DNA of 64,000 nt from Agroathelia rolfsii (GCA_018343915.1 JABRWF010000008.1:3410001-3474000); one strand, 5' to 3'; positions 22,490-34,293 are shown, counted from the stretch's first letter. A program made the numbers and translations. Notes: a model not told the origin generated them from the letters alone.

Positions 22490-23482
22490 CTATAGGATCA
22501 CGCAACCACCACAGCAACCGCCGGCGTCATCGGCGCCATTTTCGTCGACACGCGCAGAACTGAAGTTACCTGCCGGTCCGGCGGAACCTCCAAGAGCAGG
22601 GCGCTTGTCCTATCAAGTCGAGAGTCATAAATATTGGATTAGAAAAAGAACAGAGGTAGCAACGAACCTGATTATATTTCCTAATCTCCTTAACGAGAGT
22701 GAAAAATGCTTGTTCAACATTGATGGGTGCCTTGGCACTCGTCTCCAGGAACTGGCAACCGAACATGTTGGCCATATCTCGTCCCTCTGCAATTTCAAAA
22801 GTATTAATTTTCTTTGTTCATTATAAAACTAGCGCAGTGACGACTTCAGGTACCAACCATTTTGTCCCACCTGGCGCTGGAACTCCAGATCACACTTGTT
22901 ACCGATGATCACGATGGGGAAACTTTCCGCGTCTTTGATACGAAGAATCTGCTGACGGAAGCCGGCAATTTCCTCAAAAGAAGAGCGCGAGGTGATGCTG
23001 TAAACTAGAAGAAAGCCCTCTCCGGTACGCATGTACTGCTCGCGCATAGCACTATAGAAACACCGAAATGAAATGAGATATAATCCTCGGGTTCTCGTAG
23101 ACGATGGATGTGCTCACTAATACTCCTCCTGGCCGGCCGTATCGAGCACGTCGAGCAATGCCACCTCGTGGTCAATCACGCATTGCTTCCTGTATGAATC
23201 TATGAATCATGTGCATCATAGAAGTAAGAACATGTTGCAACGGATGATTTTCGTTTTTGCAAGCCATTAGAAGAAACATACCTTCGATTGTAGGGTCGTA
23301 GTCCGATACGAAGGTGCCCTGGATGAACTGGATAGTCACGGCGGATTTACCCACACCACCTCCTCCAACGACGACGAGCTTGTATTCGCGCAAGAAGTCG
23401 GCCTAAAAAAGGTGTCAGGAGATGGACTGTGCCTGAGATAAATATCTCGAATGATGAAAGAAAAGAGCTGTACTTTTGACAT
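22490..23482 (-). CDS. Ras-family GTPase 1 (214 aa)
   Basis: Six exons (23474-23482, 23282-23402, 23118-23199, 22858-23051, 22668-22786, 22490-22609) give a 214-residue small GTPase; exon 1 is only ATG TCA AAA. It has every Ras motif: P-loop GGGGVGKS, effector loop [25 protein letters not shown] and ETSAK, followed by a hypervariable tail ending CCGGCVIL. The final CVIL is a CaaX box, and its Leu favours geranylgeranylation; the preceding Cys pair can be palmitoylated. Ras GTPases switch adenylate cyclase and MAP-kinase signalling at the plasma membrane. The donor after DTAGQEEY puts Tyr in the next position where paralogues have Ser or Gly; this boundary is the least certain. It is one of three Ras genes within 5 kb. 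Confidence 0.92.
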
Positions 23483-24858
23483 TATGGTTGCGGGTCCGAG
23501 GTAGTAGAATATGTGAACAACACAAATTTAGGGGCAGGGCGAGGAAGGAGCGAAACGGAAGAAGAAGAAGAAGAAAGAGAAGGGAGAGAACGGGTGCCGT
23601 GTATTACAGCAAGACGGGAGACGAGACTGCAAAGACAGCAAGATCGTGGCCAAGGTACAGACCAGCTTTACTCGCACAATACGACTAAAACCAACCTTTT
23701 GTGAGTGTACAAACTAGCGTCGTCCCTTCACCGGCCCGGACTTGTCGGACGTAGCCTGAGCTCGATTCTCATCATCATAATTGCAAATCAAATCGTTTAT
23801 TTTATATGGATGAACAGCCATTGATAAATCATGCAGCGGGCCAAAACTGAAGTCAAAGTGAACCTGTTTAAGTTAATATTGAATCGAATCTCAACCCTAT
23901 TACCAGTGAATCACTTAGACAGTCAGTACTCAAGCGCGTATATCATCGTGTTCGGAGTAATCTCCTGCATTGCTATTTACGTGCATATCATAGCTGAAGC
24001 GCTTATACGTGTTCAAAAGGCGATCATAGTGCTGTCCTTTAGACCTTAGGTGGATATCTGTTTGGCTGACGACGATTACCACGGCGGTCGCGAACTAACG
24101 CTTTGTCGTCAGATAGCTCCTGCGACTAACATGAGACCCCCGTTTCGCCAATGAACTTTGTATGTCCCTAGCAAATGCCAGCCTGAGGCTATGATAGCAT
24201 TCAGGGTTAACTTAGTGTATACGCACTGGCCTTGGCTTTCTCGTTCAAGCAAGTTACACTTTGCAAGTTCCGAATGCGGCCCTGCGATGCGCCTATGGCT
24301 GACAATGTTAAACGAGTGCGTTTCAATCTAGCTTTGACAGCTCTAGTAACTCCAAGGAATATACACCACTCCGGGCCGTCATCAACATTAACATTCAGCT
24401 AATAATTCCCAACGCAAGAATAAGATGAACAAACTAAGTGGACCAGATTTGGAGATAAGATATAATACCATTTTTCATAGGTGACTATGGGCATCAGATA
24501 TAAATACGCAGCCCGTCCCGGATATACGAGAATATGAATTCCATAAAAGAAACAAGATGATGAAGGATAGAGATAAAAAGACGACTACTGGGAACATTGA
24601 ATACAAAGAAAGGGGAAATAGATGTCGTCAAATGGTATGAAAAAGGTACAAACAAGTGCACAGGCGAGGACAAGATAGCGCTGGAATGGAACGAGAAAAA
24701 AAAAAAGTAGAGAAAAAACCGGAATATCATGTGAATGAGCGGCACAAGTTCAAGTGAAAGATCCAGGAGAAAAATGGTGCAAAAATAGTAGAGAGAAGAG
24801 ACCATGTAAGAAAGAGATCAGAAAAGGACACCAACTGAAATGAGGAAACGCGACTATC
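23483..24858. other. Between Ras genes 1 and 2
   Basis: Upstream of the Ras 1 start is a purine-rich leader region (23,540-23,600). The rest is AT-rich with no supported gene; the right end is the 3' flank of Ras gene 2. Confidence 0.45.
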
Positions 24859-25853
24859 TTAAAGAATGACGCATCCGCCACAGCATCCACCGGCGCTCTC
24901 GTTGGTGTCATTAGAGATTGCAGTATTTCCGTATCCTAGGCCCCCACCGGCGTTATTAGCTTTCGGAGGGCGACCGAGGGCCATTTCGTCCTGAGATTTT
25001 ATATGAGTAAGTCATTGGAGGAGACGGAGAGACAGATTGCATACCCCGTTGGCTATATAGTACTTTCTTATCTCCCTAACAAGATTACTGAATGCTTCAT
25101 CCACATTGGTTCGCAGCTTGGCACTTGTCTCAATGAACTTGCAATTGAAATGCCTCGCAAGGTCACGGCCCTCGTTCATGCCAACTTGACGCTCGTATTC
25201 CAAATCACACTTATTTGCGACAACGATAACGGGGAAGATATCCACATCTTTAACGCGTAGGATTTGTTGGTGATAAGTGCTAATCTCTTCGAACGAGTTA
25301 CGTGAGGTGATACTGTAGACAAGCAAGAAGCCTTCGCCAGTGCGCATGTATTGTTCACGCATGGCTCTGTAAAAGAAAAAGAAAATACGAGAAGTGTGTC
25401 GTGAGTTGAAGGGGAAGGAGTGATATAAAGTAGGTGTCAAAACGTACCCATATTCCTCCTGACCAGCAGTATCGAGTACGTCCAGTAAGGCTACCTCATC
25501 GTCAATGATGCACTGTTTTCGATACGAATCTGGCGTTGGTAAGATATGTGTCAGTATAAAGGTAATAATAATGACGTTAGTTGCGCGGAGAACCTTCGAT
25601 TGTAGGGTCATATTCATCAACAAAGTGGCTTTGGATAAACTGGATTGTAAGGGCCGACTTGCCCACACCTACAGAGCAACCATCAGCCCCCTCCAACTAA
25701 AGGATATATAGGGGCCGGGAGAGGCCAGGAAGCCATACCACCGCCACCAACGACAACAAGTTTATATTCCTTCAAGAAGGTGGCCTAGCAGAACATTGAG
25801 CCACGCACATCCAATCATCTCATCAGAGCGGAGCTGAGGCGCACCCGCGACAT
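24859..25853 (-). CDS. Ras-family GTPase 2 (221 aa), intron in the P-loop
   Basis: Six exons (25845-25853, 25739-25784, 25594-25668, 25448-25529, 25045-25366, 24859-24990) give a 221-residue Ras protein starting [17 protein letters not shown]. It has [48 protein letters not shown] and a Gly/Asn-rich tail ending CCGGCVIL. One intron (25669-25738) splits the P-loop between its Gly codons, and the intron that genes 1 and 3 carry after the G4 region is absent. The lengths of the first coding part (130 nt) and of the DSYRKQC exon (82 nt) equal those in the other two genes. Ras family and membrane targeting by CVIL are clear; the pathway is inferred. It is divergent from Ras gene 3. Confidence 0.92.
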
Positions 25854-26291
25854 TTGGGATATTTCCAAGAAAATGAAAAGCGAAAGAGAGTGGAGCAGGT
25901 AGTTACAAGCAGCTAGATAGATTCAAAAGGCAAGAAGAGAACGGATAAGGAACAGTCAAGTCCGAGTCGCAGCACCTAGAGTGTGTCCGCGCTGGGAACT
26001 TTGCGAATGACCCAGGTGGCAAGAGGGAGGCCGTGACGTGTGACAGTGCGTCACAAAGAGTCACATTTGGTCACTAATCACTCGTCACATCATTCACAGC
26101 CCCTTGGACACTTCTCTCCTTGGCTTCTGAAGAGCTTCCCATTCGTCCCGGCGTCCATCATCCTCGTCGAATCCCGGCCCTAACGCATCCTCTCTGCCCT
26201 TGGTACTTTCCCTCTTACGAAGTCTCCGTATTCAAAATTTTCTGGCTCATGCACACTTCATTTAGTATCCACGAACCTCACGCTTTCAGCT
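25854..26291. promoter_or_regulatory. Shared divergent promoter of Ras genes 2 and 3, GTCAC cluster
   Basis: Only 438 bp separate the two divergent start codons. At 26033-26098 there is a dense run of GTCAC/GTGAC and close variants: GTGACGTG, GTGACAG, GTCACAAA, GTCACATT, GTCACTAA and GTCACATC. GTGACGT includes the core of a CRE/bZIP half site. The cluster is roughly central and could serve both genes; binding is inferred. Confidence 0.5.
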
Positions 26292-27232
26292 ATGTCTAAA
26301 GTGCGTTACGTCATGTACACCCCTTGAAAGTTGGGTTTCTAAGCAAGTGCTACCTTACAGGCCGATTTTCTTCGCGAATACAAGCTTGTTGTCGTTGGTG
26401 GTGGTGGTGTTGGCAAGTCAGCCGTCACTATCCAATTTATCCAAAGCAAGTTCGTCACGGAGTACGACCCTACGATTGAAGGTGCATTTGGGTTTGGCTC
26501 TTTCATATTGCCACATTAATTGAAAACTTGCTCCCAGACTCGTACAGAAAACAATGTCTTATCGATGGCGAGGTGGCGTTGCTAGACGTTTTGGATACGG
26601 CAGGTCAGGAGGAATACAGGTTCGTTCTCCACTGAGCTTTGTTACACTGTATCGTTGACTCCTAAAACCGCACTGCAGTGCTATGCGTGAACAATACATG
26701 CGTACTGGCGAAGGCTTCTTGCTTGTCTACAGCATAACTTCGCGCTCATCTTTTGAGGAAATCAATGGATTCCATCAACAAATTCTGCGGGTCAAGGATG
26801 CAGACTCCTTCCCCATTGTGATCATTGGCAACAAATGTGATCTCGAGTTCCAACGACAAGTAGGAGCAAATGGTAAGCATTGATGCAAATGTACCCTAGG
26901 GGTGCCCCACAGCTCATCGCAACTATCTTTCACCCGGTATAGAGGGCCGTGATCTGGCTCAGCTATATGGCTGTGTATTCATGGAGACGAGTGCCAAGAT
27001 ACCTGTGAACATTGACCAAGCATTTGCTGCGGTTGTCACCGAGATTAGAAAGTACAACAAGGTAACAATTTCAAATGAGATGACTCTTGTTTCTATATCT
27101 GGTGGGCTGACTTGGAAATCCATTTAGGGTCAACAAAACCGATCATCTGCTGGCCCAGGGACAAACTTAAACATCGAAGGCCATGAGGATGCCAATGCAG
27201 GTGGCTGCTGTGGTGGATGTGTTATCCTATGA
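26292..27232 (+). CDS. Ras-family GTPase 3 (209 aa)
   Basis: Six exons (26292-26300, 26361-26481, 26538-26619, 26679-26872, 26943-27061, 27128-27232) give a 209-residue Ras protein. The first five exons have exactly the same lengths (9, 121, 82, 194, 119 nt) as in Ras gene 1, so these two are the closest pair. Motifs are [48 protein letters not shown] and a tail ending CCGGCVIL. The effector loop is the classical Ras type. Like the others it should be prenylated and palmitoylated at the plasma membrane. Strand and motif identity suggest an inverted duplication of gene 1. Role (morphogenesis, cAMP or MAP-kinase signalling) is inferred from the family. Confidence 0.93.
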
Positions 27233-27720
27233 GGAAAGAATATTACCGATTGTCAAGCACTCCTTTCCTCTTGTTTAACGATTATCCATGTGTTTGTGAT
27301 TTTTTATATATCGAGCTCCCTGCCTGTTTCTCACGCTAATGACCTTAATACGTTTACGTTGATATCCCTGCCGCTCTTTGCTCACTGTGCTGTTCTCTCG
27401 GACTACAACTTTCCACTGACTTTCACTATTCGGATGTACATACACACAATGCTTTATAACACCAGTAATCTGATACCTTTTTCTTTTTTTTTTTCCCCTT
27501 CCAACTCTGGTATTTGTGCTATGTTTGGCGACGAGTGACAGGTGGCAGCGGTAACACTGTCACGTGATGTACTGTAGGTGCTTCCGGAGCACGTGATCAG
27601 TGACTGTATAGAGGCAGTGGCTGTGTCCTGCCTACTCGTCACATTGGAGCCTTGCTAGAGTTCATGTCGAGAACTTGCGGCGACTTGTAACTTCGTTCAT
27701 AACCACGACCGTCCCCTTCG
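27233..27720. promoter_or_regulatory. 3' flank of Ras 3 and sirtuin promoter with two CACGTGAT boxes
   Basis: The octamer CACGTGAT occurs at 27561-27568 and 27590-27597, about 125-160 bp upstream of the sirtuin start. CACGTG cores are bound by bHLH factors in fungi. No other gene is seen in the interval. Confidence 0.45.
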
Positions 27721-29747
27721 ATGACGGTATTCCTTCCCCTCGCTGCGGGCTCCTCGCCGACCGTGCCCCAGTTTGCCTCATCCCCTTCCGATCCTCCCGC
27801 AAAGCTCTCCCAAGTAGTCAAGGCCATTATCAAAGCTCGCAGAATTGTTGTTGTCTGTGGTAGGCGGTATCCCCTTGATGCATTGCTCCCTAGCATGTGA
27901 AGCTAAACGTGGAGCATTTTTGTCATGTGCGAAAATATAGGTGCCGGTATCTCCGTTCAGGCTGGCATACCAGATTTCAGATCACCAGAGGGTCTTTTCC
28001 AATCGCTCAAGAAAGAGAATCCCCGTGAGGGGTTGACGTCTGGCAAAGATCTCTTTGATGCGTCGGTTTTCAACGTTAGTTGTTACCTGATTTTGTTTTC
28101 TACCAATTGCAAAGTTTCTTATTCCACTGTGGCTACTCCATTTTATATGACTAGTCGGAACATACGACAGCTCTTTTCTGCCAGATGATAGCCAAACTGG
28201 CTACTCTCTCCCAAGCAGCCACGCCCACGCCATTCCATCATCTTCTCCGTGCACTAGACCGCAGTGGTAAGCTGCTCCGTGTATACACTCAAAACATCGA
28301 CGCTATCGAGTCGAAATGCGGACTCTCCTTTGGTGTACCTGCGTTTGAGCCACGAAGACGTAACAACAACAACAACAGCAGCAGCAGCAGCAGCAATAGC
28401 AACGCACCCAAGGATGCCTCGGGCAGCGACCCTTCGGCTTCCTCTTCACAACCCCGCCAGCCCTCACCTTCGATTGAGACACCCCGGTGCATCCCCTTAC
28501 ATGGCACCATCGAGTCGCTACATTGCCAGACATGCACGCACTCGTACCCGCTCTCGGACCACCTTTCGGCGCTTGCGTCCGGCTCGCCTCCGCTTTGTCC
28601 CGCGTGCCTAGAGACGGCAGAGACACGTGCGCAGATCGGAAAGCGTGCGCGCGGCGTAGGACGTCTACGTCCCTCCGTAGTACTCTATAACGAAGAACAC
28701 AAGGATGGTGAAGGGGTTGGTGAGGTTGTATGGAAGGATCTGATGGGTGGGGGAAACAAGTGTAACGGCGGGAGCAGGAGTGGAGCGGATATGTTACTCG
28801 TGGTGGGTACGAGTTTGAAGGTCCCGGGTACGAAACGTATCGTGCGGGAGTTCTCCAAGGCCGTTCATTCCCGTCTGGCGAACAAGGAGTCAAGTGGAAG
28901 TGGGGATAGTTCTCTCATCAGCCCCTCGCCGTCACCTCGCCGAACTACGCCTACGCCAGACAATTCAATCTCGAGCATATACCTCAATTTCGATTTTCCA
29001 GCCCCGACGCGCGAATGGGAAAGTGTTTTTGATGTGTGGCTGCAAGGCGATGCGCAGGCGTTTGCAGAGCTACTGGCAGAGGAATTAGAAAAAGAGATAC
29101 AGGCCAAGCAGAAGAGAAAGGAACGGGAGGAAGCATTGCTACGGGAACGACAAAACCAGGACCCAGCATCAATACCAGTCAAGAAAAGGAAAAACTGTGC
29201 AGGAGATCCAAACGCTCCTCGAAAGAAGAAGAAAGCCGACACATCCTCATTCACCCACGAGGAAAACCTGTCATCCCACTTTCCGGTGACCAAATCGAAA
29301 TCGACCTCTCTGCTCAAGAAGCCCGCAGTAAAGTCCGCGGCAGTCCATTCACAAGACCTTTCTCCCAGCGATCCTTCTCTACTATCTTCCACACTATCCG
29401 AAAAACTGTTTATTCGCATACCTCCCCGCCCCGAATTGAAGGGGAAGAAGACACTCAAGTCACTGCCACCAGTACCGGAGGTGTACATTCAGAGCCTACC
29501 TTTTTGTGTAGCACCCCCGTTATCAAGATCATCATCGGACTCATCCTTGACCAGCCTGTCATCACCAGACGTCTCAGAAGACGGCGGGAGTGATTCGGGT
29601 GCACTTGCCGGTCGCTTCCCTGCTCCTCCTGCACATGATGATGTGCAGAAGATCTTTGTAGGGAACGACAAAGGACAGCCACAATCAGCCAAATCTTCTT
29701 CACGTCGTGTTCGACGTCCACGCCACCAGGACAGTTTGCATCGTTAG
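27721..29747 (+). CDS. Sirtuin, Hst3/Hst4-like NAD-dependent deacetylase (621 aa)
   Basis: Three exons (27721-27859, 27941-28074, 28155-29747) give 621 residues. The NAD site CGAGISVQAGIPDFR is at about residues 46-60, TQNID at 136, and the catalytic His lies in PLHGTIESLHC (His about 207). Zinc Cys pairs are CQTC (215/218) and CPAC (239/242), and LLVVGTSLKVPG completes the Rossmann fold. The class, with a long extension after the core, matches fungal Hst3/Hst4, nuclear enzymes that remove acetyl from histone H3 K56; that assignment is inference. A poly-Asn/poly-Ser tract (about residues 160-173, an AAC/AGC microsatellite) is inserted between the NAD site and the catalytic His. The C-terminal half is charged and Ser-rich with KKRKN and RKKKK runs that may act as nuclear signals. 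Confidence 0.9.
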
Positions 29748-30644
29748 ATTCCTATTAAATTATTCGCTTTCTTGCTTTCGTTTCGCACACTGTACTTTTC
29801 TGGACCTCTGCCATTTCAGCTTTACATTTTCTTTTCATCATTCCTGCAACATTGGCTGATTCCGGATGACACTATTGTATTTTCTGTATTGATACCCTGT
29901 GGTCGTTTTGCCTTGAAGCGGGGATAATGAATAGCTGTGACGAGATTTTTACGCATGTGTGAACTATTGGGCATTGACGATATCTCCTTGACATCCTCGC
30001 TGTGACTAGAACCGGACAGCAAGGCCGTATGGGAGGGCAAACGTGCACCGGTCGTCTAACAGGGGATGCTCTCTCCAATGTGCCACTGTGTGAGTGGCTC
30101 TCTTGCCTCCACCGGTTATTGAGCGCAGATTTACCGCAACAGTCAAATCGGTGCTGAACGCTGTCTGCAATTTCAGTCGTGGTGCCTTCATTGTACACAC
30201 GTGTATATTGCATTTTGCTTTCCCCAGTACAGTACCTCAAGCATAGATACTAACCGCCTTCGGGCATTTCTTCACGGGCACATGAAACACGTTGAATGCG
30301 TGTGATTTATTGTCATGGGATACACGAGTTATTAAGTTATTATCTAGATCTAAAGGCAAGGTATATGCTCAAAGTGCAAGTAAAAGCACTTGAGAGCAAG
30401 AGATAGCAATGGCCAATAAAATGACGACCCACATGCGGGAAGGGCGTGGGCAGAGGAAAGAAGTCCAGGGGAGCCGCCGAAAGAGGCACGTGCAGTGCCA
30501 CCACAGCCACAAATGCAGCCTGACGTCGATTGGTCTTGGTCCCCAACAGCAAGGGTTACCCTCCGTTGCTATTGACCCTCTCGCCCTCAACCTATTGCTC
30601 TCTCCGGGTCTCGTATACGGCTAGGCCCTGCTGCAGCGATCACC
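29748..30644. other. Intergenic, sirtuin to MAF1
   Basis: This holds the sirtuin 3' flank and the MAF1 promoter. No supported gene or RNA fold. The 100 bp before the MAF1 start are pyrimidine-rich (CTCTCTCCGGGTCTCG). Confidence 0.45.
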
Positions 30645-31796
30645 ATGAAGTACATCGACTACCCAGAGCTCTCTCGTCTCGCCGACTCCATCACACATCA
30701 CGGCCCAGAGTGTACCGTCCATGCGCGCATCGAAGCCTACAGCTGCAAACACATCAAACGGGATAAGCGCCTCTTCAGAGACCTCGAACATGCCTACGCT
30801 GAAGAGATTTCCACATCCCCCCCTCTACCCTCCTGGCTAGCCCTCGAACGCGAAGCAGATGAAACCCCATTTGGCCCTATGAACCGCTTGGCGTCCCGCA
30901 AGACGCTCTACCTGCTGATAGCCACCCTCAACGTCGCCTTTCCCGACTACGAGTTCTCCGATGTGCGTCCGGCGCATTTCAACAAGGAGAAGAGCGGTTC
31001 CAGTGTCCTTGCTGCCCTGAGTGCTGCCCTAACCTCACCACGTGACAGCATCAGTGCTCCAAGGACTTATTCGGCCTACCCGCCCACATCCACGGACCGC
31101 TTCCCGCGCTCAGTACCCACGTCCTCCTCTCCTATGGACCGTTACACAATGCATACGTCCTCAGCCCGCTCATACAGCTCAGGATCCTCTTCCATGTCCA
31201 AGAAGGGTGGTAACGGTGGATCCGCGAGCAACATCCACCCGGGCGTCTATCGCATGCTGGATGACGTGATTGGTCTGTCAGACTGCGAAGTGTATTCATA
31301 CGTGCCCGACGTGGACTCGGACCCGCATGCGAGCGATGGGAGCGACTCGGACGATGAGGGAGGCTCCGACGACGACGATACCTCGCCTACCACGGACGAT
31401 AGCCTGACATTTGAATTTGATGACTATGATATTGACGAGCTTGGTGACGGTGGACGGCGGCGGAACGGCGCAGCCGCTTGGAGTAACAGCCGGGGTAGTA
31501 GCAGGAGCCCCATCGACACCTTCCTGGACGAGGCCATGCGGGATGGCGGGATCAAGCAACGCCGTGGATCCTTGCTCTGGTCCTCGCACTGGTTCTTCCT
31601 CAACCGGAAGCTGAACCGGATCTTGTTTGTAACCCTCTGGACTCGCTCTCGCACGCTCAGCGCGACATGGGCGGACGCTGAGGAGGACGAGGGTTATGGA
31701 TCCATGTCTGATAAGACCTCTGAGCGGTTCGTGGGATGGCATGGAGCTGTGGGCGCTGGCGCTCGCGCCCTGGGCCTTATGAACGCTTCCCCGTGA
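30645..31796 (+). CDS. MAF1: Maf1, repressor of RNA polymerase III (383 aa)
   Basis: A single-exon gene of 383 residues. Maf1 binds RNA polymerase III and blocks tRNA and 5S transcription under nutrient or stress signals; TOR/PKA-type phosphorylation keeps it cytoplasmic. Conserved boxes are visible: YSCKHIKRDKRLFRDLEHAY (about 33-52), GPMNRLASRKTLYLLIATLN followed by VAFPDYEFSDVRPAHF (about 80-117), and DVIGLSDCEVYSYVPDVDSD (about 206-225), which lines the polymerase-binding surface. Between them lies a Ser/Thr/Pro-rich insert of about 85 residues, the usual site of regulatory phosphorylation, and after them an acidic run (SDSDDEGGSDDDDTSP). The tail (GSLLWSSHWFFLNRKLNRIL) is longer than in yeast. 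The start has a good context (CACCATGAAG). Confidence 0.92.
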   Translation: MKYIDYPELSRLADSITHHGPECTVHARIEAYSCKHIKRDKRLFRDLEHAYAEEISTSPPLPSWLALEREADETPFGPMNRLASRKTLYLLIATLNVAFPDYEFSDVRPAHFNKEKSGSSVLAALSAALTSPRDSISAPRTYSAYPPTSTDRFPRSVPTSSSPMDRYTMHTSSARSYSSGSSSMSKKGGNGGSASNIHPGVYRMLDDVIGLSDCEVYSYVPDVDSDPHASDGSDSDDEGGSDDDDTSPTTDDSLTFEFDDYDIDELGDGGRRRNGAAAWSNSRGSSRSPIDTFLDEAMRDGGIKQRRGSLLWSSHWFFLNRKLNRILFVTLWTRSRTLSATWADAEEDEGYGSMSDKTSERFVGWHGAVGAGARALGLMNASP

Positions 31797-34293
31797 ATTC
31801 GCGTATGGAATCCGTCAATTTTTTCATCAATTTCTTCCCGCTTCATATGAGAAGTTTAGTTGTTTGCATAGGTAGCAACATACGGTTATGGTTTCCTTTT
31901 TTCCCTCCCTTACGCTGTATTTCTTATTTCTTGATGATGATGATGATGATGATAAGTCCACGTACGGCTACAGCTCTATTTTAGTGTAACATACCTCTTC
32001 CTATGCTTCCCTCCCCAATGGTCTGTCTTATCTTGGCGACATGGATAATGATTTCTCTTTTTCGATTTTGCATACGTCTTCTTTCTTGATGTTTTATCAT
32101 GAATGTGATGTTGTTGTTCTTGAAGAGCAATCGAGGTTATGAGTCGGATTTGAAGGCCGCAATGCAGAATGCGTGAGACATGGTCAAGTCAGCGCCAGTC
32201 ACGAGCAACAGTTTGGTATGTCCTTCGAGATTTGCAACGAATTAGAGCCAATCCTAGGCCATGGTAGTGCCACGAAGCAAGCGAGAGGATAGATGCAGGT
32301 GGAAGCAGAACAAGAGCGGGGGGTAGCTAGGTTATACATGTGTAAGTCCCCTCACCCCCCCCCCTTCCTAGTTGTGCCAGTGGAACCTTGATTGGCGCTG
32401 GAGGGCATCCGTGTACGGGCCGTATTCATACGTAGTTACGCCGAGAATGAGTCATGATGCAGTCAGTCGCAAGGATAGCGTCGCCTCAAAGTTGTCAGTC
32501 CGGGCAATGCTATAACCGCTCTGGCTCAGAAAGGGAACTGACTCGGAGCAAGGCTATTGAATACGTCAGATAAAAAAAGTCTTCAGCAGCACTGGTAGAG
32601 TGCTACGTTTAATCTGTCATGTTTGAAATGTGAGAATTAGAGGATGGGCCATTGCCTTTGAGCAGAGTGATATTTAGGATTTCAAGGATGAAGAGACTGG
32701 CATCGAAGCTTGAAAAATATTTGGTTTGTCCTAGAACTCGGCAGGTGCCTATACCAAGAGCAGAGGCATGAGAGATATGATACTCGGATTTGAAGCAAAG
32801 TAAAGACAGGTGATCAAGTAGGGAGATACGAGCATGTTGGAATATTCATTGAGACTGAAGATGTCGATAAGTGCAAGAAAAGCGTTGAACATTGAACGTC
32901 GAGCTAGTGCCTTCGTTCTCGAGTTCATCGATGGGCAAGAAATTATTTTCACGTGACCAATAGGAACTTGAACTGAATCTGTGACATGGTTGTCACGCAT
33001 GTACGTTACTAATTATAATACCATGTTCACGAATGTTGCGCCTTAACGAGTCGAGTTACGACTCGGACTTATCTATTTTATTTTTATTTTTATTTTTTGC
33101 TTCAAGACCTCTTGGATGCATGATATTTACAAGCTGCTAGACCTGCGGCAATAATGATCCGACCCAAAGCTGTTGTTTATTCCAAGTCCACGTCTAGCTG
33201 TTTGCTACTTTGGGTAGAAACAGTGGCCGGATCTCTACTACATATTGACTTTATTTCGCATGCGCATTTTTAATCCTATGTCTGTATTTCTTAGAAGACT
33301 CATTATATTCGTCTCTTTTCGGCTCATTGAAGGGCTTAGTATTCATATGAGAATATTGTACGCAATTCGGGATGCATCATAATCAGAAATTCATGCACAC
33401 ATGGGTAAATCCATATTCATTCACCCTGACTTCATTGACCATGCCAAATTCCACTTAATAGACCAGTCCCTGAAACAGGCAATGATAGTGAAAAGTCAGG
33501 GTCATTGGTAACTCCGTCAGCTTCCCTATCAATAATTGTGCCAAGGACTACGTACTGAATTACATGGCTATTGGCACTGGCCAAGTGGTATCACTGATCT
33601 GTTCTCTCATAAGGGCCATTCAATACCAACCCATTGTATGCCACCTCCTCGTAATATTTTAGGAAGCACCGAGCCAATTTCTTATCAGCACTCTTGGATC
33701 AAAAACGCATATGAATCGGATATCATGACTGAGGCTCGTTGTCATCCAAATCTCGGACTATCCATACGAAGTAGATATGAATTAATACCTCCCCTGAGTT
33801 AATTTATAGCAGAGTTGCACTGCCGTGATTTTAAAGTCGGCGAAGCTGTTACCTGATCCTGGTTTTAAGCACCAGTGTCAGTATCATGCCCTCGAAATAT
33901 AGCTAATCTTTTGGCCCGCGACCTTACATACAGCATAAAAACGCTTGCGAACATTCTTTGCCACTGGAAGTATGCTAGCGGAAGCTCTATTAGGTCCACT
34001 AGAAATCGGAGCGTTACTATCATCCGTGTATGTCTTCTGCTGAGTGCACAGACTAGGCGTAACCATCACAACTTAGAATATTTGGCGTTACATGTCTGCA
34101 ATGTTGTCTGTATTTTGCTCAGCACTCTACGAATGACCCAGTTGCTCTCAGGTGTCTTGTAAGTTTCGACTCAGCAGGAGTAACCTCAATGCACCAAGTC
34201 TCACCCCCATAATGTTAATCAGGTCACCGTCTTGATGTATTGCTCTCAGTCTCGGTTGGTGAAGCTTATCTCTGATGATTGAGAAATATCTAG
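31797..34293. other. Gene-poor stretch downstream of MAF1
   Basis: I see no supported gene. A GAT microsatellite lies at about 31,935-31,955 in the MAF1 3' region, a C-run at about 32,357, and a T-rich TTTTA repeat at about 33,075-33,100. Single CACGTG motifs occur, one at about 32,951. Composition is AT-rich and resembles decayed intergenic DNA. Confidence 0.5.

Noticed and set aside
28303..28893. Minus-strand frame with a Cys run
   Set aside because: The Cys run is the antisense of the AAC/AGC microsatellite in the sirtuin gene.
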